In this document: positions 17,709-26,500 of the stretch, piece by piece
How positions within the stretch are numbered: the first letter of the stretch is position 1
How the letters are laid out: each line of letters opens with the position of its first letter
From: Lachnospiraceae bacterium
GTDB lineage: Bacteria; Bacillota; Clostridia; Lachnospirales; Lachnospiraceae
Reading direction: 5' to 3'
Assembly: GCA_022510615.1 (NCBI GenBank)
Contig: JAFLTC010000009.1
Coordinates: 1 to 64,000 of the forward strand
Length of the DNA: 64,000 nucleotides
The notes under the pieces: model-generated
Database searches by the model: none
What the model was told of the DNA's origin: nothing
The model's input: only the letters and a program-made list of their open reading frames with translations
Program-made: the position numbers and the translations under genes

Positions 17709-18449
17709 TCATTCCATAAGTTGTGTATAAGCACCTGATATAGGCAACAGTGCTCCTGTAATATAGCTGCTCCTATCCGATAATAAGAACTCGGCATAAT
17801 AGGCAATCTGCTCCGGTGGGATAATACCAAAGGGCATACTTTTTTCCACCTTTTCATCTAAATCATAAACTCCACTAATGAATTTTCCCGACATCCCGGT
17901 GTCGACAAAGGCAGGAAGCAGGGCATTTACCCGTATTCCCCGCGGTATGAATTCTTTTGACATAACTTTTACTGCGGCATTCAGAGCGGCCTTGGAAGAG
18001 GCGTAGGTACACATTCCCCGCTCACAGGATAGTGCCGCAATAGAAGAAACCGCAACGATAGATGCCCCATCACTGGAATATTTCTTTTTACTGAAATATT
18101 TCCCCAGCTCTACAAATGCAAAGTAATTTACTGTTGTTACCCTCTGCATCGCTTCCACATCATTGGCACGAATCGGAACGCTATTATTAATACCGGCACA
18201 GTGGACGAGACCATCTAACTTAATCCCCTGCTCTTTACATGTTTTAAAGACATCTTCTATCTTTTCTAACTCCAGTAAATCGTAAGGAATATAGATGTCA
18301 TCGCTGCCCAGCTGCTGAGATAGTTCTTTCAACCTCTCTTCATTTCTTGCCAGTGCCACGATACGATACCCCTGACTGGCCAGATAAACACATGTAGCCC
18401 TGCCGATTCCGGATGAGGCTCCTGTCACTAAGATTGTTTTCTTACTCAT
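17709..18449 (-). CDS. SDR-family oxidoreductase (FabG-like), copy 2
   Basis: About 246 residues: VTGASSGIG for the cofactor, VAVSSIAAL and YASSK for catalysis, and GALLPISGAY at the end. I chose the ATG at 18449, with AAAGGACAGG upstream, over the TTG at 18470. Located between KAS III copy C and ACP 3, it likely reduces the 3-ketoacyl-ACP made there. Confidence 0.87.
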   Translation of the reverse strand: MSKKTILVTGASSGIGRATCVYLASQGYRIVALARNEERLKELSQQLGSDDIYIPYDLLELEKIEDVFKTCKEQGIKLDGLVHCAGINNSVPIRANDVEAMQRVTTVNYFAFVELGKYFSKKKYSSDGASIVAVSSIAALSCERGMCTYASSKAALNAAVKVMSKEFIPRGIRVNALLPAFVDTGMSGKFISGVYDLDEKVEKSMPFGIIPPEQIAYYAEFLLSDRSSYITGALLPISGAYTQLME

Positions 18450-18504
18450 ATACCTGTCCTTTCCCTTCAATAAATACTTCCTTTTATTTATGGGACCAGC
18501 TATA

Positions 18505-19569
18505 TTACAAATCAGAAATAATCATTTCACAAAAATCCAAATTTCCCATTTCAGCAATCATGGATGCCCATGTCAGTCCCGCTCCAAATCCCGCAAGACA
18601 ACAGGTATAGTTCCCTGTTTTCATCTGCTCCGCCACATTACTGGTAATGGCATATGGTACGGTATTACTATTGGAATTTCCAAAATCACCGACTACATTC
18701 ATTGGCACCTTGGAGTGCTCAACCCCGATTCGGTCTGCTAACTTCTGAAGCATAAATTTATTTGGCTGATGAAACATAAACCAGTCTATCTGCTCAATAC
18801 TCATATTGGCATATTGAATAATTTCTGCAATCATCGGTGGAACTTCTCTCTGCACAAAATTGAAAACTCCGCTTCCATCCATCCACATTTCATTTTGGGA
18901 ACGCATTGTTCCATCCCCAATATCCATAGGAATCGCCGTTTCTTCGCTTCGCGGAAGCCGGTATCCTCCCGCCGGAATTTTCAGAGCTTCTCTCTGACTA
19001 CCATCCGAATATAAATTCATATACACCGGTAATGCACTCTTATCGTTTTCAACAACGGTAACGCTTGCACCATCTCCACCAAAGGTCGGATGCTTTAGAG
19101 AATCTTCTCTGTCTTTCCGGCACAACACATCACCGGTAAAAACAAGAACTTTTTTATCGCCGATATGTTCCAGCAAAAGATATGCCTGCATCAATCCCAT
19201 GATATACCCGGCGCATGCCTGTGGAATATCCATACATATTACATCTTTTTCAAGTTCCAATTCACCATGTATAATATTACTGATATGAGGCACATAATAA
19301 TCCGGACAGATCGAAACTACGATAATGGCACCAATCTCATCCTTTCTGATCCAGCCCTTTTCCAAAATATGTCGCAGTCCATATATACACAAATCCGAAG
19401 TAGTAGTATCTGCCTTAGCAGCCCGGCGCTTTCCGTATCCCATAATTTTTTTTAACCGTTTGGTCTGCACGGTAGCAAAGGGTTTCGTCTCTTCGTCATA
19501 GTCATACTCATTTTCCGGCAAAACCGCCAGAATACCTGATATTCGCTTTCCATTGAATGTGGTTATCAT
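18505..19569 (-). CDS. KAS III (FabH-like) synthase C
   Basis: 354 residues, somewhat longer than the other two, with the full triad: DIPQACAGYIMG, MFHQPNKFM and FGNSNSN. It follows ACP 4 by 35 bases and precedes SDR 2. With these it forms a complete ACP, condensing enzyme and reductase set. No dehydratase or enoyl reductase is encoded, so a 3-hydroxyacyl product is expected. Confidence 0.87.
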   Translation of the reverse strand: MITTFNGKRISGILAVLPENEYDYDEETKPFATVQTKRLKKIMGYGKRRAAKADTTTSDLCIYGLRHILEKGWIRKDEIGAIIVVSICPDYYVPHISNIIHGELELEKDVICMDIPQACAGYIMGLMQAYLLLEHIGDKKVLVFTGDVLCRKDREDSLKHPTFGGDGASVTVVENDKSALPVYMNLYSDGSQREALKIPAGGYRLPRSEETAIPMDIGDGTMRSQNEMWMDGSGVFNFVQREVPPMIAEIIQYANMSIEQIDWFMFHQPNKFMLQKLADRIGVEHSKVPMNVVGDFGNSNSNTVPYAITSNVAEQMKTGNYTCCLAGFGAGLTWASMIAEMGNLDFCEMIISDL

Positions 19570-19604
19570 TTTCTGCTATTCTCCTGTATCATCTAAAACA
19601 CAAA

Positions 19605-19835
19605 TTAAATTTTGCCACCGCTTTTTTTCACAACAGCAATAATTGTTTCCACAGAGCTGAAATTCTCCGGTAAAATATCCAGAGCATCAATCACAACATT
19701 AAATTTATTTTCCAATTCTGTTACCAGAGCAACAACATCAAAGGAATCTAAAAAGCCATCCTCTATAAAATCTTCACTTGTCCGAAAATCAAACTCCGGT
19801 CTTATTTCTTCCAGCATGCTATAAATGGTATCCAT
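19605..19835 (-). CDS. Acyl carrier protein 4
   Basis: 76 residues. The motif is FLDSFDVVALV rather than the WDS form of the other four; this is the form found in D-alanyl carrier protein (DltC)-like and PKS-type carriers. Ser31 is the expected attachment site. It is encoded between SDR 3 and KAS C and probably feeds KAS C. Confidence 0.87.
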   Translation of the reverse strand: MDTIYSMLEEIRPEFDFRTSEDFIEDGFLDSFDVVALVTELENKFNVVIDALDILPENFSSVETIIAVVKKSGGKI

Positions 19836-19859
19836 AATTTCATCCTTCCTTTTGCAATA

Positions 19860-20603
19860 TTAATAATTTCGTCCCCCTCCTACAACAAGTAGTTCCCCTG
19901 TCGTATAGGATGACGCATTTGATAACAAAAATTTTATATTCTCCGCCACAACCCAATCCGGAATCAAACCAAATTCCTGTGCTCCCGGCGTAGGCGCACT
20001 ACCTTTCACATCTGCCAATTCTGCCAGCATGGCCTTTTTTTCTGCCGTCATCGGAGTATCTACACCTCCCGGCAAGACAGCATTAACCCGTATTTTTCGA
20101 CGTACAAATTCCTTGGCCATCGTTTTTACAACTGCATTGAGTGCAGCTTTTGAAGCTGAGTATGGTGCCATACCTTTTTCGCATAATAGACTGGCAATGG
20201 AGGAAACTGCAACAATAGAAGCACTATCTTTGGAAATTCTTTTACTGTAAAAACATTTACCCATTTCCAAAAAAGCAGAGCAGTTTACTGACATAGCCTC
20301 TTGAAACAGAGAAATTCTATTTGCCCTTATGGGACATTCCGCATTGATTCCCGCGGAATACACCATACCATCTAATTTTATTTTCTTTTCTGTACAAATA
20401 TCAAAAATTGATTGTATATTATCTAAATCATGTAAGTCATAGTTTACCAAATATATTTTACCCGGCAATTCTTCCGCCAGTTTTTCTAACCGTTCTTTAT
20501 TTCTGGCAACTAATATCAGGCTGTTCCCCTCATCTGACAATAGTTTCGCACAAGCTTTGCCAATTCCGGAGGATGCTCCCGTAATTAAATAGGACTGATT
20601 CAC
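19860..20603 (-). CDS. SDR-family oxidoreductase (FabG-like), copy 3
   Basis: About 247 residues with ITGASSGIG, VAVSSIASL, YSASK and a C-terminal GELLVVGGG. The GTG at 20603 has GGAG 9 bases upstream and is the likely start. It is close in sequence to SDR 2 (shared SSIA, EKGM/ERGM and KAALNA stretches). The two therefore look like products of duplication within the operon. Confidence 0.86.
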   Translation of the reverse strand: MNQSYLITGASSGIGKACAKLLSDEGNSLILVARNKERLEKLAEELPGKIYLVNYDLHDLDNIQSIFDICTEKKIKLDGMVYSAGINAECPIRANRISLFQEAMSVNCSAFLEMGKCFYSKRISKDSASIVAVSSIASLLCEKGMAPYSASKAALNAVVKTMAKEFVRRKIRVNAVLPGGVDTPMTAEKKAMLAELADVKGSAPTPGAQEFGLIPDWVVAENIKFLLSNASSYTTGELLVVGGGRNY

Positions 20604-20635
20604 ACTATATCTCTCCTTCTCTATATACAAGATCC

Positions 20636-21445
20636 TCAGTCGGACGCCCCTGTCTTGTATATGGCATTATACATGATTTGTGTCCGCTCAGGCAAATCTC
20701 CCATTCTTTGCACTGCTTTTTTATTACGCATATTTCTCCATGCACAGGTAACGCGGACACCCTTATCCCACATCTCCTCAAGAACTCTGCGCTCTAAATT
20801 ATATAAAATATTGGCCGGACCGAGATTAATGGATATATTGCTATATAATTTATTCCCTTCCAGACGCCAGACATAGCAGCTGAGAATCTTATTGTTTTCA
20901 CGATATACAAGCACTTCTTTGCGGGCAATGATTTCCTGCCACTCCTCTACCGTGAATACATCATCGCAATTTACATCAAACACCGACTTCGACAATTCAC
21001 ACAGCTCTTTCGCATCACTCATCCGGGCATACTCTCCGCAATCCGGCTCGTACAATTCCTGTAATAGAGCATTTCCTCTTGCCTGTGTTTCATAGGGGTT
21101 TTCATCCCACACACACGTATGCCGGATATAGGTGGCATACAACTCAATGCCCGCCTTTTCCATAATCTCTTCCAGAACATTTTCATCCCGGTATATCCAT
21201 TCAAAAACAATGTTTTCCGGCAGTCCTTGTAATAATCCAATCAATGTAATTTCATCTTTTGTAGCAAAATACCCTCTTTTCCGGTAAGGCTCATGGGCAA
21301 TCACTACAATCCCTGCCCCCTCCCTAAGCAGTTCATATTCCAATTCCCGATTCATTGCTCCCGGAACTATATTTGTGAGAAGCCTTCCATATTCTCTTTT
21401 CAGAGCGGTTACCTGCTGCAAAACATTTTCAAAAGTCATTTTCAC
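20636..21445 (-). CDS. GNAT-like acyltransferase
   Basis: 269 residues, starting at GTG behind GGAGG. An N-terminal part contains GAGIVVIAHEPYRKRGYFATKDEITLIGLL, where GNAT proteins bind the acyl donor. The C-terminal part contains LYSNISINLGPANILYNLERRVLEEMWDKGV and the Trp-Arg-Asn run AWRNMRNKKAV, as in GNAT folds. It is encoded just after the adenylation enzyme and could transfer an activated acyl or aminoacyl group. The assignment is by general pattern. Confidence 0.5.
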   Translation of the reverse strand: MKMTFENVLQQVTALKREYGRLLTNIVPGAMNRELEYELLREGAGIVVIAHEPYRKRGYFATKDEITLIGLLQGLPENIVFEWIYRDENVLEEIMEKAGIELYATYIRHTCVWDENPYETQARGNALLQELYEPDCGEYARMSDAKELCELSKSVFDVNCDDVFTVEEWQEIIARKEVLVYRENNKILSCYVWRLEGNKLYSNISINLGPANILYNLERRVLEEMWDKGVRVTCAWRNMRNKKAVQRMGDLPERTQIMYNAIYKTGASD

Positions 21446-21481
21446 GTTACATTTCCTCCCGAATACACATCATGCAGTCAG

Positions 21482-23014
21482 TTATTCTTCGATATAGTCT
21501 TTCTTAAGCTGCTTTCTGTCAATCTTACCATTGTCATTGTATGGAAATTCCTCCAGCACCACATATCGTTCAGGAACCATATACTTTGGCAATATCCCTA
21601 TCAGATATTTTCTTATATTCGTTTCCTCAATCGCTGTATCGGCATTGCAGAAAGCGTTAATTACATGATTCTTTTCATCATATATGCAACAGGCATTCAG
21701 GATCTCATCCATGCTCAGAATTGCCGTTTCAATCTCACCTAATTCAATTCGATAGCCCATATGCTTAATCTGAAAGTCTTTTCTTCCATCAAACATAATC
21801 TCACCATAATCATTGTAATGAGCCAAATCACCGGTACGGTATATCTTCTCCTCATAATGAGTATTTAACGGATTCTGCACAAAAGCTTCCGCTGTCTTTT
21901 CCGGATTATTGTAGTATCCCACGGAAATACATGTTCCTCTCACACACAATTCTCCCATCCTATCCTTCTCTGTAATTAACTGGTCATTGTCATCCAACAG
22001 AAGGATTTGTGTGTTTTTACATGCCCTGCCAATCGGCAGCGGTTCTTCATCCTGAAACTCCCTGTCCACTCTGTAATAAGTACATACATCGGTAATTTCT
22101 GTAGGACCGTATAAATTTGCATAAATGGCATCCGGTAATACCCTTCGCCAATAATTTAAATGCCGGTTCGGCATCACCTCGCCGCAGAACAGAACCTTCT
22201 TTACACAGGAACAGTCTACCCTTTCCAGCAAACCGCTGTTTGCCACTCCAATGAGAGCAGAGGGAACCCAGAAAATAAAGTTAATTTCATTCGAGCGTAA
22301 ATATTCCAGCAAAGCCGCAGTAAAAGCAAAATGGGATTCCGGAACAATAAATAACTGCGCACCCTTACTCATACATAGATAGATGTCCAAAATGGAGTTG
22401 TCAAAATAAAAGGGAGCCTGATTGGCAATCCTCTCCTGTTCCGTAATATCAAATTCGGCTCCTGCCCAGTCTATGTAATCGATAATGCTTCTGTGGGTTA
22501 TAGCGACTCCCTTAGGAACCCCGGTCGAGCCGGAGGTAAAAAACACATAAGCCAAATCCGTATCAATTGCATTTTCAAGATATTTTTCTGCATTTGAAAT
22601 CTTTTCAGAAAAATCAATATCCTCAACAAAAATCATCTGCTCCTTATCAATACCATTGTCCAACAATTTTTTCGCACTTGCCTGATCGGTAATGATAAGT
22701 TGTGGCAGAAGACACTGAATAATTGAATTTACCTTATCAAAGGGAAACTTCACATCCGTAGGCGTGTAATAATTTCCACTGTAAAGTATTCCGGCAAAAG
22801 AAATCAAAGTCATTGCCGATTTTGGTAAATACACAAGTATAGGAATTTGTCTGTCAGTCTTCTTTTCCTGAATTGCCTTTGCGATGCAAAGTGCCATATT
22901 CTTCCACTGGGTAAATGTTACCTCTGTTTTGGCATCTGTCAAAGCAGTCTTGTCCGGAAATGTAGCAACGGAATCTTCTAAATAACACAGTACCGAATTC
23001 TTCAATGGTGTCAC
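21482..23014 (-). CDS. Amino-acid adenylation enzyme (DltA-like)
   Basis: 510 residues with the order of NRPS adenylation motifs: FFTSGSTGVPKG (A3), NLYGPTEITD (A5), YRTGDLAHYNDYGEI (A7), DFQIKHMGYRIELGEIE (A8) and NGKIDRKQL (A10 Lys). Size and motifs resemble D-alanine-D-alanyl carrier protein ligase. It follows ACP 5 by 59 bases, mirroring DltA with DltC. It should activate an amino acid or similar acid and load ACP 5. The start is GTG 23014 or a TTG three codons later, which has the better-placed AAGGGG. Confidence 0.85.
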   Translation of the reverse strand: MTPLKNSVLCYLEDSVATFPDKTALTDAKTEVTFTQWKNMALCIAKAIQEKKTDRQIPILVYLPKSAMTLISFAGILYSGNYYTPTDVKFPFDKVNSIIQCLLPQLIITDQASAKKLLDNGIDKEQMIFVEDIDFSEKISNAEKYLENAIDTDLAYVFFTSGSTGVPKGVAITHRSIIDYIDWAGAEFDITEQERIANQAPFYFDNSILDIYLCMSKGAQLFIVPESHFAFTAALLEYLRSNEINFIFWVPSALIGVANSGLLERVDCSCVKKVLFCGEVMPNRHLNYWRRVLPDAIYANLYGPTEITDVCTYYRVDREFQDEEPLPIGRACKNTQILLLDDNDQLITEKDRMGELCVRGTCISVGYYNNPEKTAEAFVQNPLNTHYEEKIYRTGDLAHYNDYGEIMFDGRKDFQIKHMGYRIELGEIETAILSMDEILNACCIYDEKNHVINAFCNADTAIEETNIRKYLIGILPKYMVPERYVVLEEFPYNDNGKIDRKQLKKDYIEE

Positions 23015-23073
23015 CCCTTAATCTATGAAATCTCTCACTGTCCATCCGACAGCAACACATAATCCACAGTACT

Positions 23074-23292
23074 TTACTGCAAATAATCCAGAATATCTTG
23101 AACCGTTTTAAATTTCATAAGTTCTCCCGGCTCCAGTTTATTTCCAAGTCGTTTCTTAACCTCTGCCATCAAAGACAGCTTCGACATGGAATCCCATTCT
23201 TCTATATCTGCTAATACAGCGTCTTTTTTTAAGGTTCCTTCTTCCAAATCCATGATTTCTTCAAGCATTTCCATCTTTTCCTCAACTGTCAT
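23074..23292 (-). CDS. Acyl/peptidyl carrier protein 5
   Basis: 72 residues with WDSMSKL as the phosphopantetheine motif. It is the first gene of the operon and directly precedes the adenylation enzyme, so it is probably loaded by it. The ATG has GGGAAAGGA upstream. All genes from here down to 3243 run in the same direction with gaps below 60 bases. Confidence 0.87.
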   Translation of the reverse strand: MTVEEKMEMLEEIMDLEEGTLKKDAVLADIEEWDSMSKLSLMAEVKKRLGNKLEPGELMKFKTVQDILDYLQ

Positions 23293-23353
23293 AATTGATA
23301 CATCCTTTCCCTTATATTTTAATAAAAATTATGTTTCTCCCAATCTGTCAAAT

Positions 23354-23362
23354 ATTATATCA
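23354..23362 (-). promoter_or_regulatory. Extended -10 promoter of the acyl-glycan operon
   Basis: On the minus strand TGATATAAT at 23354-23362 is a perfect extended -10 element, about 60 bases before the first start codon. A good -35 box is lacking, as is common with extended -10 promoters. It is the only convincing promoter seen for the 20 kb operon. Confidence 0.6.
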
Positions 23363-23407
23363 TACTCCATATGTAATTTCTATAATGTTTTATATGATTT
23401 TTTGCTT

Positions 23408-23491
23408 TCAAACGCCAAAAGCCATGCCTGCCCTTTGGCAAACACAGCTCTCGCCATCCTTGCATCTTTTAGTATATCGACCAAAAGATGC
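23408..23491 (-). other. Two hairpins behind the giant gene
   Basis: GCATCTTTT (23462-23470) pairs with AAAAGATGC (23483-23491). A second, imperfect hairpin has GCCAAA...TTTGGC arms (about 23415-23440). They follow the stop of the giant gene and may help end its transcription. Neither has a full U run, so transcription could continue into the acyl-glycan operon. Confidence 0.35.
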
Positions 23492-23508
23492 GAAATATTT
23501 AACCCCCG

Positions 23509-26500
23509 CTACCTCCCTGCAACATCAAAATCCATCACAAAACCTGCCTTGATAATTAGTGTACCGGATCCTCTGCCGTATACATTGCATTCCATCAAAA
23601 GCCGGCTGCCTTCCTTTATTTCCCAGCCGGACAGATAGCCGGCAATCTCTCCCGGCTTCTGCATATCGATAATAAAGGTTACCGGCGTGCGGACCATGGC
23701 ATTTTCCTCCTGTCCCCACAGGACCGCCGGATATTCATAAAATACCGTAACATCCAGTCGGAATTTCCTCGTATCCATCTCCAGCACAGACCACATCTCC
23801 TGCTCTGCCTTTTGAATCTCCTTTCGCTCCTCCAGTGTTATGGCATTATAGTCCGCTACCACCTGAATGGCAGGGAGCGACATCTGTTCTGTGCGAAAAA
23901 TAAAGTCCTCCCTGATTTCAAAGGAGGTCGGGGGCTCACCATCAGATGCCCCTTTGATATGCAGCAAATCCGCATTTCGCACAATCCATGCCTTTGGGAT
24001 AATCTGGTTGCAGGAATGCAGTGGCAGATTCGATATAGAAAAATTCAGTTCCACTTTGTCGCCCAGCCGGATTCCCGATATCGGCTCCGGCGGTTTGAAA
24101 TCTGCTCCCAGTAAGTTCAACTCTTCCGTCAGGTCATCCTGGTTCAGGATGCTGAAAGCAAGCTGTTCTTCTTCGTCTTCCCACTTCATTCCGAGTTTTA
24201 TGTCAATGGAATTTGTGTGTTTTATCAATTCATTTTCCTTCCGTTCGTTTTGCCCCATCCCAGAAACAGGTGGGCCATATCTGACATAATCCCCTGCGAA
24301 CTTTTCCATTCTCTTATAGGCAGTCTTCAAATCTGTCTCTAGCTGATCCATAATTTCTGCACGCTCCAAGCTGTAACGTGCCAGAATATCAAACTTGTTT
24401 TCCTGATTTGTAGATATCTTTACTTCCCGCCCAGAATAATCCAGTTCTAGATACAATGTATCCTGTAACACGGCATTCACTGCCATCTTTCCCCTCCATT
24501 TGTACCTCAATTCTTTTTTTTCCGTCCTGATTTCCTTCCGGCTGATCTCTTCTTCTTTCGTCACTCCTTCCTGCCAGAGCAGCTCCGGCGGAAGCGGACA
24601 CTCCTTTTTCGGGTAGGGAATGCTGGCATCTGACATAAGGTTAATGGTTTTTCCATCACTGGCAACCGGCTGATATAGTTTCAGCCACTGGGATTTTTCG
24701 TATCCATCCAGTCCCTCCTCGATATCATATTCCAGATAAGGAAATTGTATATCCCAGCTGCGGCACTCCCCACTGTCCTCCTTCAAAAACAGACAGAATA
24801 CGCCTTCTTTGTCCCCGGCTTCCAGCTTGGAGACTGTTAAAATCTGGTCAGAAAAAATCTGAGGCATCAGACGATATTTTTCCGTCTTCCATTCGCTGTG
24901 AAATGCGGCAATTACTCCGGTATCATAAGCCAGTGCCAGATTCTCAGAGAACCTGTCCTTCACAAGCTTTTCTATCTTTTTCAGAGCTTCTTTTGTCACC
25001 TCCGCCCGCACCGGTTTTACCCTGTGGCTAAGTTCTTCCGCAATATCGGCCTTATGATTTACTAACCTTTCTACTATTTCCGGACATTCCTTTGCCCCCA
25101 TACAGATCTGCGGACCTGTCAGGAACCTCTCGATATCCTCTAAAAACTGCCTTTCCCATACATTGGCGTCCCCGTTGGCAAAAGGCAGCACCGCATAAAA
25201 TTCCGGCATATGTATTTTCCGGGAATCTATCTCGTGCTCATATGGCTGAATCCGTATCCCCGCCAGCATGTCTGCACGGAGCAGATACACATCATTTTGA
25301 TTGCCATAAGCCAGCCTGTAGTCTTCCAATGAAAAGGTCTCTGCCATATTATCTGCCGGTAGCACAGTTGAATCCGCACACATTACTATTTCTTTCTCTT
25401 TTCCCTTTTCCGGTCCGGACTCTGTACGCTCTACCCTCAGTGTCACTTCTAGTTTCTGAATCGGCTCTCCGCCATTCTCTTCCGGACTGAACGACAGATA
25501 CAGTTCTACCGGTTTCGTTTCCTGACGATTGTTTTCTAAATCGGTATACCGGGAATGAATATAGGTAAGGAGCAGAGTCTTATCCACCTCCACAAAAGAG
25601 CCTGCAGACAGAGAATGCTGTACCGATATATGAACATCTTCACACTGATACTGATAGTAAGCCGTTATCAGGAGATTTTTTTCTGCTTGAAGTTTATCTT
25701 CCTCCACCAGTTCCTCACTGACCTTTGCCTCGCAGCAAATTTTCAGGATATCCCTCCCCTCCTTTTTTTCAAAACGGTAGCTTAGCAGGGTATTCGGTAA
25801 TTCATGTACCCCGGTCAAAAAGTCATTATATCTTCCCCGTATTTTTATCTGCTCCTGCATCCGGCAATCCAGACGGTTTCCTAATACATCTCGGAAAAAG
25901 AGCTTCAAATCGGTCTCACAGCCCACTGCCGCATAGGGACTCTGTCCGTACATTTTCCATATAGGAATCACCATCTGGTACTTTAATTTGCCGCCTGTGT
26001 CATCGCTTTCCACCACCGGCATAACCGATGCGGACTCATGTGAGTGCGTCTCGTAGCCGAGAAGTTGGAACAGATGCTTAAATATATCCTCTTCATCGTA
26101 ATCTCTCTCCACCACATAGCCCACACAGCCCGCCGGCAGCATTGGTGCCATAACCGTTTTACCCTCCTGATAAATCGTAACTCCGGATAGATTTTCCGGC
26201 AGATACACCGCATTGCACATCATTTCTCCCCCGGATTTCGCCACAAAAGTCAGGCTTCCATAACCCTCCCCGTCAAAAACATTATCCGGAATATTGGCAT
26301 TGGGACAGTAGAGCCAGTACCCGCCGCCAATTACCGTGCACTCCCATAGGAGCTTTACAAATTGATTTGACTGCTTCCTCATATTGGCGATAAACTCCCA
26401 ATTTTCAACCTCACTGTCAAGAGCGTTTTTGACATATTTCGTTTCTTTTGACAGGTTTGTTTTTACAAGGAACACCTCTTTCATGTTTAGTAAATACAGG

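Noticed and set aside
10681-23292. Reading the ACP/KAS III/SDR genes as the housekeeping fatty acid synthesis cluster
   Set aside because: FabF, FabD, FabZ, FabK/FabI and the acetyl-CoA carboxylase genes are all absent, while sugar enzymes and duplicated ACPs are present.
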